Numbered from the stretch's first letter, positions 15,326-22,696 are shown. The stretch: 32,625 nt of DNA from a virus (IMGVR_UViG_3300005264_000031:1-32625); one strand, 5' to 3'. Notes: a model not told the origin generated them from the letters alone. Program-made: numbers and translations.

Positions 15326-16765
15326 TTAACCCTGGCCCCTCCCACTCAAGGGTTTCAAAATTGTTGTTGGATCCACCCCCCCAGGTAGTTTTCCGCCATA
15401 GTATTTCTCGGCAATATATTGTGCCGAGATCGGATACCCCATCGCCTGTGTGGTCTTGTCGATCTCGACCTGGGCACTCAGGTCTTCCAGCTCATCCAGG
15501 TCAAAGAACACACGTGGGAGAGGCCACTCCTCACCCAGGTTATACCGGACGAGAGGGGAGCACAGTTGCTCCTGGAGAGTTCCCGCCAGGCCCCCTCCTC
15601 CGTGCCCTGCACCGTTGGCGTCGAATTTGGCCTGGATGTAATCCTCGTCCTGGAATGCCTCTTTGGCGCTCCTGGCTCCCCGGTCACCCTGATCCACGGC
15701 CATAGTATTTCCTGCGATAGCCACGGCGATCTCCTCGTTGCAGTATCTAATCATCGCCGGGTGGGGAGCCACACCCCCCGTGCCGTGCTGTTCGATCAAC
15801 TCAATGGTGCTGTCCATCGGGATCATGGCGGCGTGATCCTTCCCCATGCGGAGGAGGGCGTTCCACAACGCCGCCTGCGCCTTCTCGTCGACCGTGTCGT
15901 CGTACTTCCCGATTCTCGGCGGGATACCGTAGCGAGCCAGCAGGGTGGCCCAGTCTTTGACCCCGTAAGTTTTAAACAGGTAGTGCCACGTCACGGATCT
16001 GAACATGGCTGCACGGGCCAGGGGCTGAGAGAAGGTTTTCTGCGTGTGGGCGATCCAGGTTCCGGCCACGAAATCCGCCAGCCTCTTGCCGTTCCAATCC
16101 GTGTCCGAGAGCACCCTGATATCGTCGGCATCTTGAGCGGCCCATTTTGTCGGATCCCCAAGCTGGAACTGCCACTGCGGCCAGTGGTGGAGACGATGCG
16201 GGAGCACCACCCCACCCTGGGTAACCCACTCGATCTGGGCCACAGCAAACGCTTTCCCAATGGCGTCTGTCAAATCGAAGAGACCGCCGTCGAGGTTTTT
16301 GATGCCGGGAAGGGCGGAACCTTTGTAGATCCCTCCCTGAATCGCAGCCCGACAAAGGTCAGCGGCCTGGACGGCTTTGGGGTCTTCTCGGTCCTGGGGT
16401 TCGATCCGCAGGGGGTTGCTCAGGACAGCCTGCCGACGGCGGAGGTACAGCCGCCCCACCCTGGGATCTTGTTCGACTTTCTCCCACAGCTCATACTGTT
16501 GGGAGGTGTCGCCCTCCTCCGCCTTGCGGAGCATGGTGCCGACCTTCTCGGGGGTGAGATTGGCACGAGCGTAACGGTCCGTGTTGTAATCGTCTCGCCG
16601 CCCGGAGACGTAGATCCCGTCGTTTGGGCGGGGTGACTCAGGAGGGGGAGCAGGTGCGGGTTCAAAGCCGTCCAGGGCTCGGGTAGCTTCCAGGGGGTTA
16701 CGTGTAATTCCCAGGGCTCTCAGGCCACGCTGGGCCGCTCTGCGGGGGAGATTTCGTAGTTTCAT
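15326..16765 (-). CDS. Portal protein (Mu gp29-like, DUF935)
   Basis: The chosen start (479 residues) is MKLRNLPRRAAQRGLRALG, with AGGAT five to eight bases upstream; an in-frame GTG at 16819 would overlap the terminase. The protein has the DUF935 pattern: an early RDDYNTDRYARANLTPEKV, a YLRRRQAVLSNPLRIEPQDR strand, HHWPQWQFQLGDP, AMFRSVTWHYLFKTYGVKDW and, near the C-terminus, a low-complexity Gly-rich turn (GAGHGGGGLAGTL). It forms the dodecameric DNA gate and binds the large terminase encoded just upstream. Confidence 0.92.
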   Translation of the reverse strand: MKLRNLPRRAAQRGLRALGITRNPLEATRALDGFEPAPAPPPESPRPNDGIYVSGRRDDYNTDRYARANLTPEKVGTMLRKAEEGDTSQQYELWEKVEQDPRVGRLYLRRRQAVLSNPLRIEPQDREDPKAVQAADLCRAAIQGGIYKGSALPGIKNLDGGLFDLTDAIGKAFAVAQIEWVTQGGVVLPHRLHHWPQWQFQLGDPTKWAAQDADDIRVLSDTDWNGKRLADFVAGTWIAHTQKTFSQPLARAAMFRSVTWHYLFKTYGVKDWATLLARYGIPPRIGKYDDTVDEKAQAALWNALLRMGKDHAAMIPMDSTIELIEQHGTGGVAPHPAMIRYCNEEIAVAIAGNTMAVDQGDRGARSAKEAFQDEDYIQAKFDANGAGHGGGGLAGTLQEQLCSPLVRYNLGEEWPLPRVFFDLDELEDLSAQVEIDKTTQAMGYPISAQYIAEKYYGGKLPGGVDPTTILKPLSGRGQG

Positions 16766-16796
16766 AACTTCATCCTGTAGGAATCCTCGGCGGATG

Positions 16797-18188
16797 TCAA
16801 AATCCGCCGCCCATACCACTATATCTACCTGCCGACACGGTGCGATATCCGCCCACAGGGGAGGTGCGTCTTTGGGGGTACAGATACAGATCTGCGAGTG
16901 CCTGTGTCGTTGCGTCCACTTGGTCGTCGTTTTCTGAGCCGGGGAACGCCGTCATCTCCGCCACGTATCCCCTCACCCACGGTGCCCGCTGGTAGTTGGG
17001 GATCCAAATATTTCCGGCCTCGAACAAAGTGGAGTGGGCATAACACCTGGACTCTTTGGATCCCTGTGGTGTTATCGGGATAAGACCTGGGATCTCGGCC
17101 TGGAGGGAGGAGAGAATCGCCGGGCCGTTTGCCTTGTCCTCGACCAATTTTCTTCGGGCTTGTGGCCACTTGGAAATTTGTGCCCGGAGTGCCTCTACAG
17201 TGCGGACAAAATCCATCCTGTCCCGCACCTGGTCCAGCAGGTAGGCGTTGGATCCTTTTCGCCCCCACACCTGCCCTACGACGTAGCTGGAGGATGACGA
17301 GTCCTTGAACGCCATATCCCAGGACAGGATGATTTTATCCAGATCCGAGGGTGGGTGGTCGTAGAATTTAAGCCATGCCTCGTGGATGATCGTGCCGCCA
17401 GGAGGCCGGGGATGTTGGCCGTGCATGGCATCCCACAGGGCCGGGGGCATCGACCTCCGCATCCTTTTGAGTGCCTCGACAGGGTAACGGCCGGGGCAAA
17501 GGGCCTCTCCCACGGCACGGCCCATGGGGTCGTTAGCCTCAGCTATCGCAGGAAGCACCACTGCATCCCATTCATCGGGGTACTGGGAGAGCAAGTACCC
17601 CGCCAGATCGTCTTCGTGCAGCCGCTGTTGGATCAGGATAATCGTGGCGTTGGGTTCGGCTCGGCTGCGGAAGGTCCCGTCGAACCACTCGTGGACCGTC
17701 TCCCGCTTGATGGTGCTTTGGGCTTCGTCCCAGGACTTGTGGGGATCATCAATGATTCCGAGGTGATAACCCTTTCCCAAAATCGGGCCGCCCACACCTG
17801 CGGAGACCATCCCACCACCTTCGGGTGTGGCCCAACGGTTTGTGGCCCTGACGTCGGGCCGCACGGAAGTGTGGAGTTCGGGCACCTGCTCAAAGGTGTC
17901 ACGGGTTTTTCTCCCCCACTCCTCGGCCAGCCTGGCACCGTAGGATCCCACCATAACGTGCCTTTCAGGTGCAGCCTCGAGGTACCAGGTGGGGAGATAG
18001 TGGGAGATCAGCCTGCTCTTGCCGTGGCGGGGGCTGATGTTGATGACCAGCCTCCCCCCACCAGGTTTACGGATGGCCTGGGTGACCTTTTGGGAAATAA
18101 ATTCCAGGTGCGGGTAAGGGATCCAGGGATCCCGTTGGGCCTCGCCAACGGCGGCGGCGAATCCGGGGAGGTTGTCGCGGGGGATCAT
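16797..18188 (-). CDS. Terminase large subunit
   Basis: This 463-residue protein has the ATPase Walker A SPRHGKS (residues 52-58) and Walker B GIIDDPH (about 144-150), then a nuclease domain with acidic residues at SWDMAFKDS (Asp291), LVEDKANG (Glu350/Asp351) and SENDDQVDA (Asp421/422 and 425). These are the expected metal ligands. It is the motor that cuts and packages DNA into the head through the portal. Its start overlaps the small terminase stop. All key motifs look intact. Confidence 0.95.
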   Translation of the reverse strand: MIPRDNLPGFAAAVGEAQRDPWIPYPHLEFISQKVTQAIRKPGGGRLVINISPRHGKSRLISHYLPTWYLEAAPERHVMVGSYGARLAEEWGRKTRDTFEQVPELHTSVRPDVRATNRWATPEGGGMVSAGVGGPILGKGYHLGIIDDPHKSWDEAQSTIKRETVHEWFDGTFRSRAEPNATIILIQQRLHEDDLAGYLLSQYPDEWDAVVLPAIAEANDPMGRAVGEALCPGRYPVEALKRMRRSMPPALWDAMHGQHPRPPGGTIIHEAWLKFYDHPPSDLDKIILSWDMAFKDSSSSSYVVGQVWGRKGSNAYLLDQVRDRMDFVRTVEALRAQISKWPQARRKLVEDKANGPAILSSLQAEIPGLIPITPQGSKESRCYAHSTLFEAGNIWIPNYQRAPWVRGYVAEMTAFPGSENDDQVDATTQALADLYLYPQRRTSPVGGYRTVSAGRYSGMGGGF

Positions 18189-18640
18189 TTTTCTTCTTCA
18201 ACGACTTCGAGCGGAGGGAGGGCCAGGGCGTCACGGGCCTCGTTACGCTGGTCAACCTGCTGCTGGACCTGGACCTTGACACCCACGGGGGCACCTTCGG
18301 GGCCGGAGACCTCGGTGCGGACGGTACGTGCCCACCTCTTGGGCCAGCGGCGTTCCATCAACGTCATGGGGGCCTGCCAGTGCGGGGCTGCTGCGGAGAC
18401 CTTGCGGTACAGGTTGACCTCCCCCTGGGCCTCAGCTTCTTTTACAGCACTAACAAAATCAGCATACTTCCCGGATTTGGCCGCTTTACCTCTTTTCATC
18501 CAGCGATAGAAGGTCATCTCCGAGATAATGCCCGCCCAACATATTTCCCTGGGCAGCCCTTCGGCCAAAGCGGAGCAGATCTGGTCTTGAGTTTCTGGGG
18601 TGAGCTTCGTGGGACGACCCGGTTTTCCTGGTTTTGGCAT
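18185..18640 (-). CDS. Terminase small subunit
   Basis: The 151-residue protein begins MPKPGKPGRPTKLTPETQDQ and has a helix-turn-helix (about residues 20-50: ALAEGLPREICWAGIISEMT, then FYRWMKRG) followed by a central helical region and an acidic tail, the usual DNA-recognition and oligomerisation layout of small terminases. It overlaps the large subunit start by four bases. It should recognise the packaging site. It heads the morphogenesis operon. Confidence 0.88.
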   Translation of the reverse strand: MPKPGKPGRPTKLTPETQDQICSALAEGLPREICWAGIISEMTFYRWMKRGKAAKSGKYADFVSAVKEAEAQGEVNLYRKVSAAAPHWQAPMTLMERRWPKRWARTVRTEVSGPEGAPVGVKVQVQQQVDQRNEARDALALPPLEVVEEEK

Positions 18641-18672
18641 GTTTTTAGCCCCTGTAATGTGTTACCGGGGTC

Positions 18673-18685
18673 ATTGTAGCACGTT
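18673..18685 (-). promoter_or_regulatory. Possible extended -10 before the terminase operon
   Basis: On the minus strand TGCTACAAT (an extended -10, TGn plus TACAAT) lies about 33 bases upstream of the small terminase ATG. The -35 region is poor, which is compatible with an extended -10 promoter or with activation. Weak evidence; transcription could also read through from the genes upstream. Confidence 0.3.
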
Positions 18686-18708
18686 TTTTTGGGGGAATGT
18701 GGGAGGGG

Positions 18709-18939
18709 CTACTCTTCGGCCAGCATCGTACCCACCAGGTGGGCCAGGTAGGTCTCGGGGTAATTGAGCTGTTCCAAATCCACCAGGGAGAGATGCCTGG
18801 AGATTTTTGAGGCGGGCGTAAGGAGGGTCACCCTCACCTCCTGTTTGCGGAGGTGTGTGCGGATTTCAATTCTCAGGGGCTCCCCTTCAGGGCGTTGTCT
18901 CTCGAATTGTTCCCGGAGAATTTTGTCGAACGGAATCAC
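18709..18939 (-). CDS. Small protein, unknown, GTG start
   Basis: This 76-residue protein is best started at the GTG that overlaps the previous stop (GTGA). The frame is open further upstream, but that part lies under the preceding gene. The region PLRIEIRTHLRKQEVRVTLL is beta-like and ends in a helix (YPETYLAHLVGTMLAEE). No family recognised. It is the last gene before the terminases and shares the leftward early operon. Confidence 0.65.
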   Translation of the reverse strand: MIPFDKILREQFERQRPEGEPLRIEIRTHLRKQEVRVTLLTPASKISRHLSLVDLEQLNYPETYLAHLVGTMLAEE

Positions 18940-19139
18940 TGCTGGTCCCGCTTCGCCAATCCGGCACGGACGGCGGCGTCTTTGGATTCGAGGAGGTGTT
19001 GGAGGGCGACCGCCGTTTGGGGGCCGGGCACCTTCGCGATTTGATGGGCCAGGGCGTGGAACGGTCGGGAAATCTCCTGTAGGGGGGCAGGGAGATGGTC
19101 GAATTCGAAATACCTCAGGGCATGGGGTTTGGCAGGCAT
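18936..19139 (-). CDS. Small helical protein, candidate Acb2/Tad1-type hairpin
   Basis: The 67-residue protein begins MPAKPHALRYFEFDHLPAPL and continues QEISRPFHALAHQIAKVPGP, then AVALQHLLESKDAAVRAGLA. AAGGAG lies upstream. The layout is an F-x-F/Y-H start, two amphipathic helices linked by a Pro-Gly turn, and L-x-x-L-L-E-x-K-D-A-A-V-R-A. This resembles the short helical-hairpin proteins annotated near Acb2/Tad1 (cyclic nucleotide sponges against CBASS and Thoeris). Similarity is suggestive, not diagnostic; the Trp-Ala-Asn-Ala pattern of authentic Acb2 is replaced by Lys-Asp-Ala-Ala-Val-Arg. The protein family itself is common in phages. Confidence 0.6.
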   Translation of the reverse strand: MPAKPHALRYFEFDHLPAPLQEISRPFHALAHQIAKVPGPQTAVALQHLLESKDAAVRAGLAKRDQQ

Positions 19140-19189
19140 GTTGTTTTTCTCCTTCTTGTGTGGGCAAAGTTGCGGTTGAATGTTGTTTT

Positions 19190-19226
19190 GACCCCGAAGT
19201 TACCATCCCAAAGTTACTTCGGGGTC
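19190..19226. other. Perfect 11-bp hairpin in a leader
   Basis: GACCCCGAAGT and ACTTCGGGGTC form a perfect 11-bp stem with a 15-base loop in the 110-base gap before the Acb2-like gene. A short T-rich run follows on the plus strand only, so on the transcribed (minus) strand it is an upstream leader hairpin, perhaps attenuating or stabilising. Confidence 0.45.
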
Positions 19227-19249
19227 TTTCTTTGTGAAAAAACGGGATT

Positions 19250-19522
19250 TCAAACTTCCAAAGTTGCGTGCTCGATGCGGTCCATCTCCATCTGGTCCTC
19301 GGCGACCAGGATGGCGTGGCTCACCACTTCACACAGGGTGTCGACCTGAGGTCCATCCTTGGTCCCGAGGTCGTGGCGGCTGAGAGGGTTCAGCCCTTTG
19401 ATGGCGGGGACACACTGGCCCATGTCCACCCGGTAGAAATAGTGCGGCTCGACCTCAACCAGGGCACGGTAACAGGGGCGTCCCTCGTGGGGGGCATCCA
19501 TCACGATAACTCGGGGGGTCAT
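19250..19522 (-). CDS. Hypothetical protein
   Basis: The 90-residue protein starts at an ATG overlapping the previous stop (ATGA). It begins MTPRVIVMDAPHEGRPCYRA and continues VEVEPHYFYRVDMGQCVPAI, a beta-rich beginning, ending in a helical segment CEVVSHAILVAEDQMEMDRI. No family recognised. Its place among small regulators in a leftward early operon gives no further clue. Confidence 0.6.
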   Translation of the reverse strand: MTPRVIVMDAPHEGRPCYRALVEVEPHYFYRVDMGQCVPAIKGLNPLSRHDLGTKDGPQVDTLCEVVSHAILVAEDQMEMDRIEHATLEV

Positions 19523-20052
19523 GCGGACACCTCCTTTGCGGGCTTCCAATCCCGGGCGACCCACAGGGCGTCTTCGCCGGGGAGGTTGGGGTACTGTACC
19601 ACCAGGCCCTGTGCCACCAGGGTAAGGACGTGTCGGCTGGTAGACCCGTTACCCACCCCTACCTCAGGTATGAGTCCATTTTTGGACCAGGGTTTAATCT
19701 TGAGCAGTTCATAAATCATGTTGCGGGTCACACCGGGTTTCCGCTTGGCGGCTTTGCCGCCGGGGGTCTTGGTGCCCTTGGCCCGTTGGGGAGATTTTTT
19801 GAACTCCAGTTCCAGTTTCTCGTACTCCGGGGTGCCAACCTCGGGACGGGGGGCATCCTCTTCCAGGGATTCCCAATACTCCCAGATGTCCACAGGTCCC
19901 TCGTCAGGCGTCTTGTCCTCTTCCGTGGGCTCCGGGGTGCCCTCGTCCTCTTCCCACGGCTTCTCCTCCTCATCCTCCGCCAACAGGCGGCGGACATCGG
20001 ACATCAGGGAGTCGATCAGGCGGAGTTTCCGGTATATCTCGGAGCGGTTCAT
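19519..20052 (-). CDS. Winged-helix protein with acidic linker
   Basis: The chosen start (177 residues) has AGAGGAG seven bases upstream; a longer open frame above it belongs to other genes. The N-terminus is a helix (RSEIYRKLRLIDSLMSDVRR), followed by a Glu/Asp/Pro-rich linker (about residues 25-65). The C-terminal half has a winged-helix pattern (NMIYELLKIKPWSKNGLIPE, then STSRHVLTLVAQGLVVQYP). It probably binds DNA as a regulator. It overlaps the HTH gene upstream and the 90-aa gene downstream. Confidence 0.65.
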   Translation of the reverse strand: MNRSEIYRKLRLIDSLMSDVRRLLAEDEEEKPWEEDEGTPEPTEEDKTPDEGPVDIWEYWESLEEDAPRPEVGTPEYEKLELEFKKSPQRAKGTKTPGGKAAKRKPGVTRNMIYELLKIKPWSKNGLIPEVGVGNGSTSRHVLTLVAQGLVVQYPNLPGEDALWVARDWKPAKEVSA

Positions 20053-20219
20053 TGGCTTCTCCTCTCTTCCGCCAGCTTCTCCACGGCGTCTTTGTTGTGG
20101 AGCCACAATTTCTGGTGGATCTGCACGGGCTCCGGGAGGATGCCTTTTTTCACCCAGGCTCTCAGGGTTTGGGGTGTGATCCCCAGGATTTTCACGGCCT
20201 CGCTCGTTCTGATCAGCAT
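20049..20219 (-). CDS. Small MerR/AlpA-like helix-turn-helix protein
   Basis: The 56-residue protein, too short for many gene callers, reads MLIRTSEAVKILGITPQTLR and then AWVKKGILPEPVQIHQKLWL, a complete MerR/excisionase helix-turn-helix with its wing. GGAGG lies upstream, and a strong promoter sits just before it (20249-20276). The stop overlaps the next ATG (ATGA). As first gene after the promoter it is a candidate autoregulator of this operon. Confidence 0.75.
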   Translation of the reverse strand: MLIRTSEAVKILGITPQTLRAWVKKGILPEPVQIHQKLWLHNKDAVEKLAEERRSQ

Positions 20220-20242
20220 GATGTTGCCTCCGTTGTTTGATG

Positions 20243-20294
20243 GTTATAACTATAACACCGGGGCCGGGGAGGTCAAGGGTGAATTTAATTTTCG
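20243..20294 (-). promoter_or_regulatory. Strong sigma-70-type promoter P1 with UP-like element and overlapping inverted repeat
   Basis: On the minus strand -35 TTGACC (20271-20276) and -10 TATAGT (20249-20254) are separated by 16 bases, with an A/T-rich TCGAAAATTAAATT block upstream (20282-20294). GTTATA and TATAAC form an inverted repeat around the -10, a possible operator. The element drives the HTH gene at 20219. It is nearly identical to P2 at 22857-22908. Confidence 0.75.
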
Positions 20295-21250
20295 AGGCGG
20301 AATCCGGTGGAAGCTGCCTCGTAGTCGTCCCATGCGGCGGACGCTTCTTCCAGGTCGTCCACAGGGGCGTCCTGTACGGCTTCTGACGGCTTTGCCGGCT
20401 CCACAGGGGTATCGGGTGCCTTGAAGGTCTCCGGCTCGGCAGGAGGCGTGACAGGTGCCTCCAGGTGCTCCGCCACCGTAAGACGTTCCCCATAGGGTTC
20501 GTCCTCCAATCCTTCCCGCAACCAGGCGAGCCACGCATCATTACGGTGGCTCAGGTCGCCTGCTGCAAGATCTTTCAGGATCTTCTGCAGGAGCCCACAG
20601 GGATTGGTCACCGCTTTCTTCCCTGACTGGTGGTGGTGGTGGACCCTGTGCACCGCCTGCATGACGATCAGATGCCCCACAGGCACGTCCTCCGCCAGGT
20701 CACCCAGCACCTCCACCACCTTTCCGGACATGGCCATCAGGGTGGTGGACCCCTCCACCCTCCGAGGCAACTGACGACTCCAGAACAGGGTGTCCCCGAA
20801 CAGGTCGAGGGCGTCGAGCCACTCCACCTGCTCACAGGTGAACCGGTAGGGGATGGCTTCCAGGTTCTTCCCGCGGGATTTTTCCTCCATCTCCTTCTGC
20901 GGCATGGGGATGGTCCCCGGCCCCTTCAGCCTCCCATACAGGGCTCTGTACGACTTCAGGTGCTGTTCATCCGGCACCCCCAACCCAGCCACTATCAAGT
21001 GGTTCTGTCCATTGGACCGCCTGATCTTCCCGTCCTTCGCCAGGTCTCTCAGGAGATACTGCATCTTCCTCCTGCTCACAGGGTTGTTCTCCGAGATAAC
21101 ATTCAACAAACTGCCCGTATCCACTGACCTGGGATAAGCCATTCCCAACACCATCAGGATCTTCGCCTTGGCAGGCATGGTGGTGTCCCACAGGAGATCC
21201 AGGAGCCCAGGCATCCGATGATCGAATTCTTTTTTCTTCTCGTCAGGCAT
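20285..21250 (-). CDS. Replication-type winged-helix protein
   Basis: The chosen start (321 residues) has GGAG eight bases upstream and overlaps the previous stop by 8 bases (ATGCCTGA). The N-terminal region DTGSLLNVISENNPVSRRKM and QYLLRDLAKDGKIRRS is a winged-helix pattern as in phage replication initiation proteins. A middle helical region with HRVHHHHQSGKK and an acidic Pro/Glu-rich C-terminus (about 255-321) follow. Repeats that look like iterons lie just upstream in the adjacent ORF. No helicase or primase motifs are visible, so initiator-type function is inferred from fold and position. Confidence 0.6.
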   Translation of the reverse strand: MPDEKKKEFDHRMPGLLDLLWDTTMPAKAKILMVLGMAYPRSVDTGSLLNVISENNPVSRRKMQYLLRDLAKDGKIRRSNGQNHLIVAGLGVPDEQHLKSYRALYGRLKGPGTIPMPQKEMEEKSRGKNLEAIPYRFTCEQVEWLDALDLFGDTLFWSRQLPRRVEGSTTLMAMSGKVVEVLGDLAEDVPVGHLIVMQAVHRVHHHHQSGKKAVTNPCGLLQKILKDLAAGDLSHRNDAWLAWLREGLEDEPYGERLTVAEHLEAPVTPPAEPETFKAPDTPVEPAKPSEAVQDAPVDDLEEASAAWDDYEAASTGFRLEN

Positions 21251-21623
21251 TTCGATTCTCCGGGTCCGGGTGCGGGGCAGAAGGAACAGAAGCAGAAGAG
21301 GTCCCTGCCGATTCGCAGCCACCCGGTGGAAGCAGCCTGCTGCTAACGCAGGGATCCGTTGCAGTCAGATCGTTTGGCAGCCAACCGTTGAGACAGGTAT
21401 CTGTTTTGGTGGGGTACAAAACCCCAGGGGTGGGGCTCAGAACCCCAGGTGCTTGGGGTTTTGTACCCCAGGGGTGGGGCTCAGAACCCCAGGTGCTTGG
21501 GGTTCTGAGCCCCATGGGGCTCAGAACCCCAGGTGCTTGGTGGGTGTAACTGTTCAGGTGTTCAGTTACACCTGAGAGGGGCAAGGTGCTTGATTTATTC
21601 GGATGATATGACAGGATTTCCAT
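21243..21623 (-). CDS. Repeat-containing protein overlapping the candidate origin
   Basis: The 126-residue protein starts at MEILSYHPNKSSTLPLSGVT with AAGGAT a few bases upstream. Its middle is built from repeated turns such as APGVLSPTPGVLYPTK and GLRTPSTWGSEPHPWG that directly mirror the DNA repeats at 21411-21540. The rest is Pro/Ser-rich. It overlaps the next gene by 8 bases. The repeats are periodic in DNA, not in codons (they shift frame), so the sequence may be constrained at the DNA level with the ORF as passenger. Coding status is plausible from the ribosome site and overlap; function unknown. Confidence 0.5.
   Translation of the reverse strand: MEILSYHPNKSSTLPLSGVTEHLNSYTHQAPGVLSPMGLRTPSTWGSEPHPWGTKPQAPGVLSPTPGVLYPTKTDTCLNGWLPNDLTATDPCVSSRLLPPGGCESAGTSSASVPSAPHPDPENRNA
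21411..21572. repeat. Iteron-like repeat cluster, candidate replication origin
   Basis: A 25-base element beginning GGGGCTCAGAACCCCAGG occurs three times at 21432-21456, 21476-21500 and 21516-21540 (starts 44 and 40 apart). A 40-base unit is perfectly repeated at 21421-21460 and 21465-21504. The boxes GGGGCTCAGAACCCC and GGGGTACAAAACCCC recur in both orientations, making a perfect 15-bp inverted repeat with an 8-base loop at 21476-21513. A 10-bp hairpin follows at 21543-21572 (GGTGTAACTG / CAGTTACACC). Adjacent to a winged-helix initiator candidate, this looks like an origin. Confidence 0.65.
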
Positions 21624-21687
21624 ACTGTTATCCTTTGGAACCCCGCTCCTGGATGCCCTCCTGGCGGGGTTCTTCTCGTTTGGGGGG

Positions 21688-21876
21688 CTAGCCCTGCACC
21701 TTGAGACCCAGCCTGACAGCCAGGTTGTCCAAATCTTCCTGGTCATACAACCAGGTCGTCTTACCGAGTTGGGTGTAGGGGAGAACTCCCATCCGGGAGA
21801 GACCCCTGATAGTGCGTGTGTCGCAGCCCTGTCCCAGATATTTGGCAGCCTGTTTGGTTCCCATGATTTTCTTCAT
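21688..21876 (-). CDS. AlpA/excisionase-type helix-turn-helix protein
   Basis: The 62-residue protein begins MKKIMGTKQAAKYLGQGCDT and carries a MerR-like helix-turn-helix (residues about 6-30) then a wing (VLPYTQLGKTTWLYDQEDLD). AAGGAGGAG lies five bases before the ATG. It has its own promoter with an operator-like palindrome (21903-21931) and lies first in the replication block, so it may autoregulate that block. Confidence 0.75.
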   Translation of the reverse strand: MKKIMGTKQAAKYLGQGCDTRTIRGLSRMGVLPYTQLGKTTWLYDQEDLDNLAVRLGLKVQG

Positions 21877-21902
21877 AGTTGCTCCTCCTTGTTACTTGTT
21901 GA

Positions 21903-21931
21903 GTTGTACCCGCAATTGCGGCACGAGTCAA
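21903..21931 (-). promoter_or_regulatory. Promoter P3 with a 12-bp operator palindrome in the spacer
   Basis: On the minus strand -35 TTGACT (21926-21931) and -10 TACAAC (21903-21908) are 17 bases apart. Between them lies the perfect palindrome CCGCAATTGCGG (21910-21921), exactly where a repressor would block polymerase. It drives the AlpA-type gene at 21876. Confidence 0.6.
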
Positions 21932-22026
21932 GCCCCCATCTCAAGGTATTTGAGAATTTCCCGGAACATGCCCTCAGATGCCCCGTAAGCGGCTTTGTTT
22001 GTTGGGGTGTCTCTGCGTGCGGGGGG

Positions 22027-22061
22027 AAAATAAAAAACCACCCGGCGGCTTGCTGGGTGGT
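22027..22061 (-). terminator. Rho-independent terminator after the lipoprotein
   Basis: On the minus strand a CCACCC...GGGTGG stem (22038-22060, loop 11) is followed by TTTTTTATTTT (22027-22037). It lies about 25 bases past the lipoprotein stop (22084) and ends that unit before the replication promoter. Confidence 0.85.
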
Positions 22062-22083
22062 CCGGATTGGAAGGGGTGGTTTG

Positions 22084-22656
22084 TCAGGGGATCAAGCTGT
22101 CTTTGTTGTCCGTGTCCGGGTCGAGGTGGAAGAAGATCGTCAGGTAACAGGCTTCCTGTGTGTCCGGGTCCAGCATCTCACCCTCGTAGAACCCGAGGAC
22201 ACCATCCTCGAAGGCCGAGAGGAACACCAATCCCCGGAGCGTATTTCCAGGTAGTGGTTGGGTCATTTTGAAGCACATGTCCTGGGTGCATTCCTCCAGG
22301 TGACTCAACACTCCGTTGGTGAACGTCACGTTTACTGTGTTCTTGGGGGGGACCTGGAAGGTGAACGAGAGTTCCTCAACCTGATCCTCGTGCATTTTCA
22401 CTGTGGCAGCACTCCCCTTACGGATTGCCGGGATTTTCGGGGCCACCGTCCCCATCCCGAACCCCTGGTAGCTGTACCGATGGTAGGCCACCATGAAGTT
22501 GTTGTTTTGGACCTTGGGGGAGGTCTCCTGGGTTTTTCCTCCGTCAAAAATGCCGGGCCGTGGGACTCGGCTGTCCTGGACAGGCTCTTCCGGGTATTCA
22601 CCACCGCAGCTTGCCAGGGTCAAGGTCAGGATAATCAGGGTCAGAAGGTTTGCCAT
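22084..22656 (-). CDS. Predicted lipoprotein, candidate moron product
   Basis: The chosen start (190 residues; GGAG six bases upstream) gives MANLLTLIILTLTLASCGGE, a signal peptide with a lipobox (LASC, Cys17). The mature part is beta-rich with two Cys near CTQDMCF and no recognised domain. Lipidation and export point to the cell envelope, e.g. superinfection exclusion or a change of host surface. It sits alone with a 43-aa gene between its own promoter (P2) and terminator. Function is not known. Confidence 0.75.
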   Translation of the reverse strand: MANLLTLIILTLTLASCGGEYPEEPVQDSRVPRPGIFDGGKTQETSPKVQNNNFMVAYHRYSYQGFGMGTVAPKIPAIRKGSAATVKMHEDQVEELSFTFQVPPKNTVNVTFTNGVLSHLEECTQDMCFKMTQPLPGNTLRGLVFLSAFEDGVLGFYEGEMLDPDTQEACYLTIFFHLDPDTDNKDSLIP

Positions 22657-22696
22657 GCGTCTCTCCACATGCCCCCCTTGCGGGGGGCGGTTGGGG

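Noticed and set aside
15419-16636. 405-codon plus-strand open frame over the portal
   Set aside because: Antisense to the portal; no start signal or recognisable protein.
17355-18509. 384-codon plus-strand open frame over terminase genes
   Set aside because: Antisense to the motif-proven terminases.
19190-19226. Intrinsic terminator on the plus strand
   Set aside because: No plus-strand gene ends here; the T-rich flank is on the non-transcribed side.
21411-21540. CRISPR array
   Set aside because: Repeats are adjacent or overlapping with no unique 30-base spacers; the inverted boxes fit iterons better.
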